NCBI GenBank assembly: GCA_021769025.1
Contig: JAETTS010000013.1
Location: 1-17,256, forward strand
From: Enterocloster bolteae
GTDB taxonomy: Bacteria; Bacillota_A; Clostridia; Lachnospirales; Lachnospiraceae
Direction of reading: 5' to 3'
DNA: 17,256 nt
The notes under the pieces were generated by a model. That model was not told the origin of the DNA. It was given only the letters and a program-made list of their open reading frames with translations, and ran no database searches. The position numbers and the translations under genes are program-made. Positions 1 to 6,219 of the stretch are shown here, one piece after another. Position 1 is the stretch's first letter; every line of letters starts with the position of its first letter.

Positions 1-109
1 AGATGTCCACGTAAGAAGACTGCGCGAGAAGATTGAGCCAAGCCCAAGCGCCCCTCAGTTTGTACATACCAAGTGGGGCGTAGGGTATTATTTCCGTGCA
101 CAAAGCTGA
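1..109 (+). CDS. OmpR/PhoB-family response regulator, C-terminal end only
   Basis: The gene enters from the left edge (first full codon at base 2) and stops with TGA at 107-109. The 35 visible residues are the end of a winged-helix DNA-binding domain: [11 protein letters not shown] is the recognition helix region and [10 protein letters not shown] is the wing hairpin that ends OmpR/PhoB-type regulators. The full protein should be a two-component regulator with an N-terminal phosphoacceptor receiver domain, which lies outside the window. The spelling resembles WalR/VicR-type regulators, but the fragment is too short to assign a subfamily. Only 11 bases separate it from rlmH, so the two are probably cotranscribed. 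Confidence 0.9.
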   Translation, partial: DVHVRRLREKIEPSPSAPQFVHTKWGVGYYFRAQS

Positions 110-120
110 AGGGTGGCCCT

Positions 121-600
121 ATGAAACTTACCCTTGTGACAGTAGGAAAATTAAAAGAGCGGTTTTGGACAGAAGCTGTGGAGGAATACTCCAAACGCCT
201 GAGCCGCTATTGTAAGTTGGAGATTCTGCAGGCAGCGGACGAAAAAACGCCTGATCAGGCCAGCAAGGCCCTGAAAGAGCAGATCAAAGAGAAAGAGGGC
301 CAAAGGATTCTGTCCCTGATTCCAGATGGTTCTTATGTCATTGCACTGGCGATTGAAGGAACCATGCTAAATTCAGAAGAACTGGCGGATAAAATCGGAC
401 AGTTGGGCATAGATGGCATCAGCCAGATTGTATTTGTCATAGGCGGTTCCCTTGGATTATCCAGCCAGGTGCTGAAACGGGCGGATTACCAGTTAAGCTT
501 CTCGAAAATGACGTTCCCTCATCAGTTGATGAGGGTTCTTCTGCTGGAACAAATTTTTCGAAGTTATCGTATTTTGTATAAGCAGCCGTATCACAAATGA
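121..600 (+). CDS. rlmH: 23S rRNA (pseudouridine1915-N3)-methyltransferase RlmH
   Basis: This is a SPOUT-class, SAM-dependent methyltransferase that methylates N3 of pseudouridine 1915 in helix 69 of 23S rRNA on assembled 70S ribosomes. From ATG 121 the protein has 159 residues, the usual RlmH length. The C-terminal trefoil-knot SAM site is clear: FVIGGSLGLS at about residues 105-114, LSFSKMTFPHQLMRVLLLEQ at about 125-144, and the terminal QPYHK that ends almost all RlmH proteins. A longer frame opens at 73, but its first 16 codons overlap the response-regulator end and match nothing in the family, whereas MKLTLVTVGKLKE is the standard N terminus. A GAAGGGTGG stretch before 121 serves as the ribosome-binding site. 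Confidence 0.97.
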   Translation: MKLTLVTVGKLKERFWTEAVEEYSKRLSRYCKLEILQAADEKTPDQASKALKEQIKEKEGQRILSLIPDGSYVIALAIEGTMLNSEELADKIGQLGIDGISQIVFVIGGSLGLSSQVLKRADYQLSFSKMTFPHQLMRVLLLEQIFRSYRILYKQPYHK

Positions 601-603
601 TTC

Positions 604-632
604 TTGACACCTTCTCCTCTATGCGCTATACT
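604..632 (+). promoter_or_regulatory. sigma-70 type promoter for thiT
   Basis: A perfect TTGACA -35 (604-609) and a TATACT -10 (627-632) are separated by 17 bp. The expected transcription start is near 639, about 20 bases before the TPP riboswitch. It begins right after the rlmH stop, so thiT is an independent transcription unit with a riboswitch leader. Confidence 0.85.
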
Positions 633-659
633 AATGAGGACTTTCATATCATTTTATCA

Positions 660-749
660 CACGCTAGGGGAGCCTATTATGGCTGAGATTGACATATCAT
701 TGTCTGACCCTCACTACTTGAACCGGGTAATACCGGCGTAAGGAAGCCT
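660..749 (+). promoter_or_regulatory. TPP riboswitch (THI element) upstream of thiT
   Basis: The conserved THI-box sequences appear in order: AGGGGAGC (666-673), GGCTGAGATT (681-690, the pyrimidine-sensing T-loop side), GACCC (706-710), then ACCGGGTAATACCGGCGTA (722-740, the pyrophosphate-sensing helices) and AGGAAGC (741-747). P2 can form between GGG (668-670 area) and ACCC (707-710), and P5 between CCGG (723-726) and CCGG (733-736). P1 is weak, with GCT (663-665) facing AGC (745-747). Thiamine pyrophosphate binding is expected to switch off the downstream transporter. Confidence 0.96.
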
Positions 750-772
750 AATACTTACCTTTTTAGTAGTCC

Positions 773-801
773 CCTCCTGTGCATGCAAAGGAGGATTTTT
801 T
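773..801 (+). promoter_or_regulatory. Shine-Dalgarno-sequestering hairpin / possible terminator, riboswitch expression platform
   Basis: CCTCCT (773-778) is the exact complement of the thiT Shine-Dalgarno AGGAGG (789-794), with a 10-base spacer containing the palindrome TGCATGCA. The hairpin is followed directly by ATTTTTT (795-801) and then the ATG. The same stem could therefore hide the ribosome-binding site or, with the T-run, act as an intrinsic terminator. It sits 24 bases after the riboswitch core, as expected for an expression platform. Confidence 0.75.
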
Positions 802-1461
802 ATGTCTATTGTTACACCTGACGGCGGCCTGACGACCTTAGGCTATGCTCTCTGCGGCATCCTTGTGGTTGCCCTGATTCTGGCTGCAGCATTCTTAAGC
901 AGCAAAAAAAGTTCCCGCAAAAAGCTTTCCACCAAGCAGTTGGTATTCTGTGCAGCTGCTATGGCACTGTCGTTTGTCACATCTTACATCAAAGTGCTCT
1001 CCATGCCCTACGGAGGTTCCATAACCTTGTTCAGTATGTTGTTCATCTGTCTGATTGGGTACTGGTATGGCCCAGGGGTGGGTATTATGACCGGGCTGGC
1101 CTATGGGATCCTACAGTTTCTACAGGAACCCTATGTGCTTTCTCTGTTCCAGGTATGCTGCGATTATGTTCTGGCTTTTGCGGGGCTGGGGCTGGCCGGA
1201 GTCTTTCATAAGTCCAAAAACGGATTGGTAAAAGGCTATGTTCTGGGAATTCTTGTCCGCGGCCTCTTCCACACCATAGGCGGCTATCTGTACTGGATGG
1301 ACTATATGCCAGAGAATTTCCCACAGGCGTTTGCCAGCGTTTATCCTATTGTTTATAATTATTCGTATATCCTGGCTGAAGGAGCTATGACCATTATCGT
1401 GATTCTACTTCCGCCAGTGTCCAAAGCATTGGCTCAGGTGAAAAAGAGTGCTCTGGAATAA
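802..1461 (+). CDS. thiT: Thiamine transporter ThiT (ECF S component)
   Basis: ThiT (YuaJ family) is the membrane substrate-binding S subunit that captures thiamine and delivers it to a shared ECF energy-coupling module (EcfA1A2T), which is not in this window. The 219-residue protein is strongly hydrophobic. It has family hallmarks: MPYGGSITLFSMLFI (about 68-82), GYWYGPGVGIMTGLAYGILQ (86-105), LQEPY (107-111) and YNYSYILAEG (185-194), the last from the thiamine-binding end of the fold. It carries an extra N-terminal hydrophobic segment (about 15-33) and a KKSSRKK loop before the core helices, so it is longer than the roughly 180-190 residue forms. AGGAGG lies 7 bases upstream of the ATG. The TPP riboswitch in its leader independently supports the function. 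Confidence 0.96.
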   Translation: MSIVTPDGGLTTLGYALCGILVVALILAAAFLSSKKSSRKKLSTKQLVFCAAAMALSFVTSYIKVLSMPYGGSITLFSMLFICLIGYWYGPGVGIMTGLAYGILQFLQEPYVLSLFQVCCDYVLAFAGLGLAGVFHKSKNGLVKGYVLGILVRGLFHTIGGYLYWMDYMPENFPQAFASVYPIVYNYSYILAEGAMTIIVILLPPVSKALAQVKKSALE

Positions 1462-1474
1462 GTGGCTGTATGTC

Positions 1475-1510
1475 TTTCCCGGTCTCCGAAGCGGAAGACC
1501 GGGAAAATCT
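1475..1510 (+). terminator. intrinsic terminator after thiT, shared by convergent genes
   Basis: TTTCCCGGTCT (1475-1485) pairs perfectly with AGACCGGGAAA (1496-1506), an 11-bp stem with a small loop. It starts 13 bases after the thiT stop and ends 8 bases before the stop of the convergent isomerase gene. The 3' tail (ATCTCTTGTCTGT) is T-rich but interrupted, so efficiency is uncertain. Because the stem ends in A/T tracts, it could work in both directions. Confidence 0.7.
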
Positions 1511-1518
1511 CTTGTCTG

Positions 1519-2952
1519 TCAGTTAAATGATTCCAATTCAAATCCTACAATCTTACTTAACTCCCATAACCGGTCTGCGTAATCCCCATATACCACTGCC
1601 AGATGATGTCCATATCCGCCCCAGGCAAGACGCTGGCGGAAGGCCCGTGGGCCACCTTTTATGGTATAGAAAACAGAAGGACTGCAACCCAATTCATTGA
1701 AGCGACAGCCAACCACTGTACCGCGGGCGATCATCAGCTTATCTCCACTGCGGCTGAACCGACCGATAGTAACTGTCTTTTCCTCATGCCTGGCCATATT
1801 GACCTGAACCTTGCTTCCCCATCCTTCGTGGGTAAAATTCCAGATCTCGAAAGGAAGTTCCGGAGCGTCAAACCCATCCAGCCTGCAGCCAGGCACCGCA
1901 TGGGTGATCTCCAGTAAATCTTCTGTATATACCTCTTCCGGGTTCATTTCAGGAATGCCAAGTTCCTTGCAGGTCTGGCTACCTGCCGGTACCAGGGCAG
2001 GATTACCCATAAAAACAGATTTCTTTGCTAAGTACATGAACACCATAATAGCCATGAGTACATTGATATCCTCCTCACATGAGGAAGGAATCCTGTCGTC
2101 TTTATTCAAACAGTGAGCCAGACAAGGTACAATGTGATACTTGGCCGGGACTCTTGTAGCACAGAATTCTTTGCAGGCCGTGGTGAAAGCATTACAGTCA
2201 AAATGCTCCATCATTCGGCGTACTGCGTGGAAATATCGCACATCCTGTTCCATCCAATTGGAAGGCACAAGACAGGACTGAGCCTTCTCAGACAGCTGGG
2301 CCGCCTCCTGGCTGACATCCTCTTCCTCATCAAAGTAATCCATTACACTTAAAAGCGGAAGCCTGGTGCTGCGGATCCCGTAACGTTCCGTGAGATGACG
2401 CATATCTGTGCAGCAACTGTTTACAGCAAATGGAACCTGCTCTCCTGCGGTGAGCACTAAAATCCGAGTGTTGGCTATGGCCTTTTTTATCTGGAGATAG
2501 GTTAACAATTGATTATACTCGTCATAGTCATGAGTTAAATATGCAGGTAATCCCCGGTCATGATAGAAGGCCACCACATCCACTGCCGTGCAGGAAGTGT
2601 CTATCATAGATATAGGTTTTCCCAAGCCATCGATTCCCGGCACCCGGTAACGTACCAGATATAGATCGATCTCATCGCCTTCTTTCCGTAAGAGATCCAG
2701 CTGTTCCTGGGATACCGTAAATGTTTCATCGTATTCCAGATACACCGGCTCCAGTATCCGGGCACAGGATGCCAGATTCTGACGCAGTTCCTCCTGCCAA
2801 AGCGTAGCATTTTCTTTTCCGCTACGCCGTTCATTGATCGGGTCAAGAAATTGTGCCTCTCCACACCGGCAAGGTCCCTCCCATATGGCCGAGTGGACAA
2901 TATTGGCATACACTGGCTTCACATTGACCGTCACATTCATCGCATATCGCAT
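1519..2952 (-). CDS. L-fucose/L-arabinose isomerase superfamily protein, cysteine-rich, substrate unknown
   Basis: The 477-residue protein resembles the COG2407 group of sugar isomerases, which interconvert aldoses and ketoses using a divalent metal. The N-terminal half has a Rossmann-like pattern (DLYLVRYRVPGIDGLGKP at 96-113, TRILVLTAGE at 162-171). The conserved block IPSSCEEDINVLMA (288-301) matches the superfamily segment that carries a metal-binding Glu. The C terminus AWGGYGHHLAVVYGDYADRL (442-461) matches the final His-containing segment of fucose isomerases. About 24 residues after Glu293, where E. coli FucI has a metal-binding Asp, I see Asn317 (FMGNP). The protein has 17 cysteines, high for this family. 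It is the last gene of the sufS-sufE operon, 41 bases after sufE. AAAGGGG sits 7 bases before ATG 2952, supporting this start over the ATG four codons in. The true substrate cannot be read from sequence. Confidence 0.7.
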   Translation of the reverse strand: MRYAMNVTVNVKPVYANIVHSAIWEGPCRCGEAQFLDPINERRSGKENATLWQEELRQNLASCARILEPVYLEYDETFTVSQEQLDLLRKEGDEIDLYLVRYRVPGIDGLGKPISMIDTSCTAVDVVAFYHDRGLPAYLTHDYDEYNQLLTYLQIKKAIANTRILVLTAGEQVPFAVNSCCTDMRHLTERYGIRSTRLPLLSVMDYFDEEEDVSQEAAQLSEKAQSCLVPSNWMEQDVRYFHAVRRMMEHFDCNAFTTACKEFCATRVPAKYHIVPCLAHCLNKDDRIPSSCEEDINVLMAIMVFMYLAKKSVFMGNPALVPAGSQTCKELGIPEMNPEEVYTEDLLEITHAVPGCRLDGFDAPELPFEIWNFTHEGWGSKVQVNMARHEEKTVTIGRFSRSGDKLMIARGTVVGCRFNELGCSPSVFYTIKGGPRAFRQRLAWGGYGHHLAVVYGDYADRLWELSKIVGFELESFN

Positions 2953-2993
2953 CGTATTTCCCCTTTCAATTTTTTATTTCTGTTGATAACAAC

Positions 2994-3440
2994 TTAAACA
3001 ATCCTTGAACCGTCACATGTTAATTCTTCCAAAAGCACAGACAATCCGCCGTTTAGGATATCTGGATTCAGTACCATGGGATCGAAGATATCCAGCGGAG
3101 CCAAGGTAAGGCTGGCTGCTTCCTCAGGTACAGCATTATGGAACATATCAACCAGAATCGCCAGTGCACCCCGCACCAGAAGGGAGTCACTGTCTGCCTG
3201 GAAAAGAATACGTCCATCCCTTATAGAAATGTCTCTCCAAATATTGGTTTTGCAACCTGCTATCCGGTATTCCTCTCTATGAATATCCGGAATCATAGGC
3301 TTATCTAGGCCCAGCTGCATCAAAAAGCGGCTCTGATCCAACGGTTCCTCAAGAAGCTTTATGGCTTCCTGCCATGCTGCCTGCCGCGAAGAGGCATTTT
3401 CTTGAGCGTTCTTCCCATGGAAATTGCTTTGTTTTGTCAT
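2994..3440 (-). CDS. sufE: SufE-family sulfur acceptor protein
   Basis: SufE accepts the persulfide from the active-site cysteine of SufS, stimulates the desulfurase and passes sulfur to a scaffold or other acceptor. From ATG 3438-3440 the protein has 148 residues, close to the usual 135-150. The hallmark YRIAGCKTNIW (about 59-69) contains the acceptor Cys63, followed by the family block QADSDSLLVRGALAILVDMF. The start overlaps the sufS stop as ATGA, the classic coupling overlap, and GAGG lies 4 bases upstream inside sufS. A longer frame from 3470 is possible but has no ribosome-binding site and lies deeper in sufS. The pairing with SufS makes the assignment firm. Its final sulfur acceptor is not identified, since no sufB, sufC, sufD or sufU is in the window. 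Confidence 0.93.
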   Translation of the reverse strand: MTKQSNFHGKNAQENASSRQAAWQEAIKLLEEPLDQSRFLMQLGLDKPMIPDIHREEYRIAGCKTNIWRDISIRDGRILFQADSDSLLVRGALAILVDMFHNAVPEEAASLTLAPLDIFDPMVLNPDILNGGLSVLLEELTCDGSRIV

Positions 3441-4696
3441 AGCCTCATTCCTTTCAGCTGTTGCAGGCAATCTGCCAGGCGGCTGATCTCCTCCTCCGTA
3501 TTATAGAAGGACAACGATACCCGGCAGCTTCCTGCCTCATATTCATCTCCCTGGATAGGAGTTTTACTTGCAGAAACAGCAATCTGAGTGCTGTTCTCTG
3601 CTCTTCTGTCATCCAAACGTTCCATAAGTGCTTTCAGCGCCCCTGGAGCACAGTGGCTTCCCACACGCACATCAAACCCAGAGGCTCCAAGCATCACTCC
3701 CAGATCATACGGGGAGCAAAATTCCGGTATTAGAGAAAGAACCGGGGAATCCTTGACAGCCAGTATCCCATATCCCTGGCAGTGGTTCAGCTGTTCTGCC
3801 GCCATGCAGGCCAGGTTATTTTCCCGCATCAGAAGCGATTGCCAGCCTGCCTCCTGAAGATATCGGATTGCAGCTTGAAGCCCCAGAATCCCTGCCACAT
3901 TGGGGGTTCCTGCCTCCCATCGATTTGGCTTTTGGCTGCCTGCAGACTGCCTTGCCATTCCTCCTCCGTAAAAAAAGCATGGAAAATCCGCCAGACATTC
4001 TCTTCGCACATAGAGCCCTCCGATTCCCATAGGCCCATACAGCTTGTGGCCAGAAAAACAAAAGAAATCAACTCCCAGCTTAGAGACATCAATGGGCATG
4101 TGAGCAACCGCCTGAGCCCCATCAGCCAAAACAGGAATTCCCAACTGGTGAGCCTTCTCCACAACCGGTTTTAATTGCAAATGACCGCCATTTACATTGG
4201 ACATCATAGTAACTGCAACGATTCTGGTCTGGGAAGTCAGCTGTCTCATAAAAGAATCTGTATCTACATTTCCATCATCTGTAAGACCTACGACCTGCAG
4301 TCTCGCTCCTGTACAGTTACAAAAATGTTCCCACGGCAAACGGTTGGACGCATGCTCCAGTGCAGAGATCAGCACGATTCCCCCAGAAATTTTCTCCGCC
4401 ATGGCGGACGCTACATGATTGATGGCTGCCGTGGTACCACTGGTAAAAATCAATTCCCCACTGCCTGTCCCGCCAAGGAACGAAAGGATCTCTTCCCTGG
4501 CAGCCTCTAACTCCCGTTCCGCTTTCAATGCAGAGGGATAGCCTCCCCGGTATACACTGGCATATTCCTCCATGTAAAAAGAAGCAAGCCTTCTGATCAC
4601 TGCCTGAGGCTTATGGGTTGTAGCTGCATTGTCCAAAAACACGCGGCCATTGTGCAGCCCTGGAAAATCTGCCCTGATTTTTTGCACATCAACCAT
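3437..4696 (-). CDS. sufS: SufS-type cysteine desulfurase (PLP-dependent, class V aminotransferase fold)
   Basis: The enzyme converts L-cysteine to L-alanine and a protein-bound persulfide, which is passed to SufE. The 419 residues show FLDNAATTHKPQAVI near the N terminus and TSGTTAAINH for PLP phosphate binding. EHASNRLPW keeps the PLP-stacking His that follows Glu. DGAQAVAH and SGHKLYGPMG follow, with PLP Lys218. VRVGSHCAPG carries the catalytic Cys349. Between this loop and the closing CRVSLSFYNTEEEI lie about 41 residues, against roughly 13 in typical SufS, so there is an insertion of 25 or more residues. Two ATGs are available. AGGAGG (4704-4709 on the complement) is 1 base from the first (4702) and 7 from the second (4696), so the second is preferred. 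It overlaps sufE by 4 bases and lies 85 bases after the small upstream gene. Confidence 0.92.
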   Translation of the reverse strand: MVDVQKIRADFPGLHNGRVFLDNAATTHKPQAVIRRLASFYMEEYASVYRGGYPSALKAERELEAAREEILSFLGGTGSGELIFTSGTTAAINHVASAMAEKISGGIVLISALEHASNRLPWEHFCNCTGARLQVVGLTDDGNVDTDSFMRQLTSQTRIVAVTMMSNVNGGHLQLKPVVEKAHQLGIPVLADGAQAVAHMPIDVSKLGVDFFCFSGHKLYGPMGIGGLYVRRECLADFPCFFYGGGMARQSAGSQKPNRWEAGTPNVAGILGLQAAIRYLQEAGWQSLLMRENNLACMAAEQLNHCQGYGILAVKDSPVLSLIPEFCSPYDLGVMLGASGFDVRVGSHCAPGALKALMERLDDRRAENSTQIAVSASKTPIQGDEYEAGSCRVSLSFYNTEEEISRLADCLQQLKGMRL

Positions 4697-4781
4697 ATAC
4701 ATTCCTCCTATGTACTCTCGGAGTCTCTAGGTCCCTGTTTTATGAGATGATTTTTGTCAGATAAGGTGGTATCGGTGCCCT

Positions 4782-5198
4782 TTAAGCCATGCTGCGTAAT
4801 ACCAGAGATGCCAAGTCTTCCACTGTCTTTACCGCCACCGCACTGTCATTGTCGAAAGTAATGCCAAGAGTACGCTCTACAAACAGAATAAATGAAGTTT
4901 TCATCTGCAGCACTACTGGGAAACGATGGCAGTCTTTCTTATTTACCAAGGAGCGCAGCGCATTCTCATCCAGTGTTCCTCCGAAATCTGCCGTTTTCAG
5001 GCTTATGATTCCCAGGCGGATAAAATCTGTCTCCTCTTGTTCCTCTATCCCATATTTCAGGCAGACACATTGCTGCAGCAAGCGAACTATGATCTCCTCT
5101 GTGTACTTCTCATCGGCGGCCAAACGAATCTTCTGGAGAAGGGCCTCTGCTTCTTTTGTGCATTGTTGCATCTGCAGCGCCCTGCTTTTCCTGTCCAT
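4782..5198 (-). CDS. small helical protein of unknown function, first gene of the sufS-sufE operon
   Basis: I do not recognise this 138-residue protein. It is rich in predicted helix and has no signal peptide or membrane segment. The C terminus, FVERTLGITFDNDSAVAVKT followed by VEDLASLVLRSMA, resembles the last helices of acyl carrier proteins (the pattern LGI..D.D....VKTVEDL..LV). FIRLGIISLKTADF in the middle is faintly like the LGxDSL phosphopantetheine site, but with Ile in place of the Asp and about 30 extra residues before the final part. The resemblance is weak and the protein may be unrelated. A longer frame reaches 5312, but it would cross the promoter region. The chosen ATG follows AGAAAGGGG at a somewhat long spacing. 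Its place upstream of sufS in the same orientation suggests a role linked to sulfur transfer. Confidence 0.55.
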   Translation of the reverse strand: MDRKSRALQMQQCTKEAEALLQKIRLAADEKYTEEIIVRLLQQCVCLKYGIEEQEETDFIRLGIISLKTADFGGTLDENALRSLVNKKDCHRFPVVLQMKTSFILFVERTLGITFDNDSAVAVKTVEDLASLVLRSMA

Positions 5199-5223
5199 AA
5201 TCGCCCATCCCCTTTCTATTGTC

Positions 5224-5252
5224 TTGCTTTTTAAAGAGGGCATTGCTATAAT
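5224..5252 (+). promoter_or_regulatory. promoter for the AraC-family regulator
   Basis: TTGCTT (5224-5229) and a perfect TATAAT (5247-5252) are 17 bp apart. Transcription would start near 5259, giving a leader of about 80 bases before ATG 5339. It faces the candidate promoter of the opposite operon, so the two overlap. Confidence 0.6.
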
Positions 5253-5258
5253 GTTTTT

Positions 5259-5288
5259 AGTATAACATGGTTGGAGAATAATTGTTGA
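5259..5288 (-). promoter_or_regulatory. candidate promoter for the small protein-sufS-sufE-isomerase operon
   Basis: On the minus strand TATACT (complement of 5259-5264) lies 18 bp after TCAACA (complement of 5283-5288). The -10 is good and the -35 is weak, as expected for an activator-dependent promoter. A 5-bp inverted repeat, ATGTT-N8-AACAT (5251-5268), covers the -10 and could be a regulator site, although a repeat this short may be chance. Confidence 0.4.
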
Positions 5289-5338
5289 CGGATGTGCCGT
5301 ATTTTTGTGCACATCTTACATTTATGGAGATTGGACTC

Positions 5339-6202
5339 ATGAATACAGAATATAGAGAAATGCTTCATGGCGAATTTCGTATTTTTTACAACTGCAGCCG
5401 TCCGCCAGGAAGGCTGCATATTCATAGCCAGCTGGAGTTGGTTCTCGTCTGCTGTGAAGGGATCTCTTGCCGTTTGGAGGATCAGATCGTTCCAGTTCCA
5501 AAAGGAACCCTGCTAACCTTTCGCGACACAGACCTTCATGGACTGTATTCCCAGGCGGACGGCTCTTTTCCAAGATACATTGTATACTTTTCCCCCGCTT
5601 TTGTCTCCGGCTTCTCTGATCCGGAGATCAATCTGTTAAGTTGTTTTTACAGACATAACTTGAAAACGCCCAACATGTTTTATCTTGATGAGCACCGTTT
5701 TAAGCAATGCATCTCCTATCTGACAGAATTAAATGAGTTTAACAGACAGGCAGACGTATTTGCACGCCGTCTTCGCCAGCAGCTGATCCTAGGTCAACTG
5801 CTCTTGATTGCTGCTGAAGAACAACATCAGATATTTCCCGGGATGCCAGGCATGGCGGATCCGGATTCTGCCATCGTATATCAGGCGATGAGTTATATCC
5901 GAGCCAATATTACAAATCCGCTCTCTCTCGCACACCTTTCCCGGAAGTTTCTTATCAGCCAGACCCGTCTGCATGATGCCTTCCGGCGCATCACCGGAGA
6001 CTCTCCCGGATCCTATATTATCCACTGCCGTATTGCATGCGCCAAAGATCTTCTCCTAAGAGGCAGTTCCGTAGAACAGGCGGCTCTCTGTGCCGGGTAT
6101 GGAAACCTCTCCCATTTCTGCCGCATGTTCCGGCGCAGCACCGGAATGACACCAAAGCAATATCAGAAGAAACAGCTTTCTATGAAGATGCCAGACAGAT
6201 AG
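5339..6202 (+). CDS. AraC/XylS-family transcriptional regulator with N-terminal cupin-like sensor
   Basis: The 287-residue protein has the usual AraC layout. The N-terminal half (about 1-110) has the pattern of a cupin effector-binding domain: LHIHSQLELVLVCCEG at 26-41, then VPVPKGTLLTFRDTDLHGLY at 51-70. The C-terminal third (about 175-280) carries two helix-turn-helix units. IRANITNPLSLAHLSRKFLI and SQTRLHDAFRRITGDSPGSY form the first, and VEQAALCAGYGNLSHFCRMF followed by RRSTGMTPKQYQK forms the second, which is the AraC signature. The start is set by GGAG (5326-5329), 9 bases before ATG 5339. A TTG at 5282 and an ATG at 5324 are in frame but lack a good ribosome-binding site. Being divergent from the sufS operon, it probably controls that operon in response to a small molecule. 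The ligand is unknown. Confidence 0.9.
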   Translation: MNTEYREMLHGEFRIFYNCSRPPGRLHIHSQLELVLVCCEGISCRLEDQIVPVPKGTLLTFRDTDLHGLYSQADGSFPRYIVYFSPAFVSGFSDPEINLLSCFYRHNLKTPNMFYLDEHRFKQCISYLTELNEFNRQADVFARRLRQQLILGQLLLIAAEEQHQIFPGMPGMADPDSAIVYQAMSYIRANITNPLSLAHLSRKFLISQTRLHDAFRRITGDSPGSYIIHCRIACAKDLLLRGSSVEQAALCAGYGNLSHFCRMFRRSTGMTPKQYQKKQLSMKMPDR

Positions 6203-6219
6203 GGCAGGACCAGAACGTG

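Noticed and set aside
73..120. Upstream extension of rlmH to a start at base 73
   Set aside because: The extra residues overlap the response-regulator end in another frame and match nothing in RlmH; the 159-residue form from 121 is the family standard.
4789..5265. Plus-strand frame opposite the small protein gene
   Set aside because: Its translation is low-quality (Ser/Arg-rich, with no family features). The minus-strand frame fits the operon and looks like a real helical protein.
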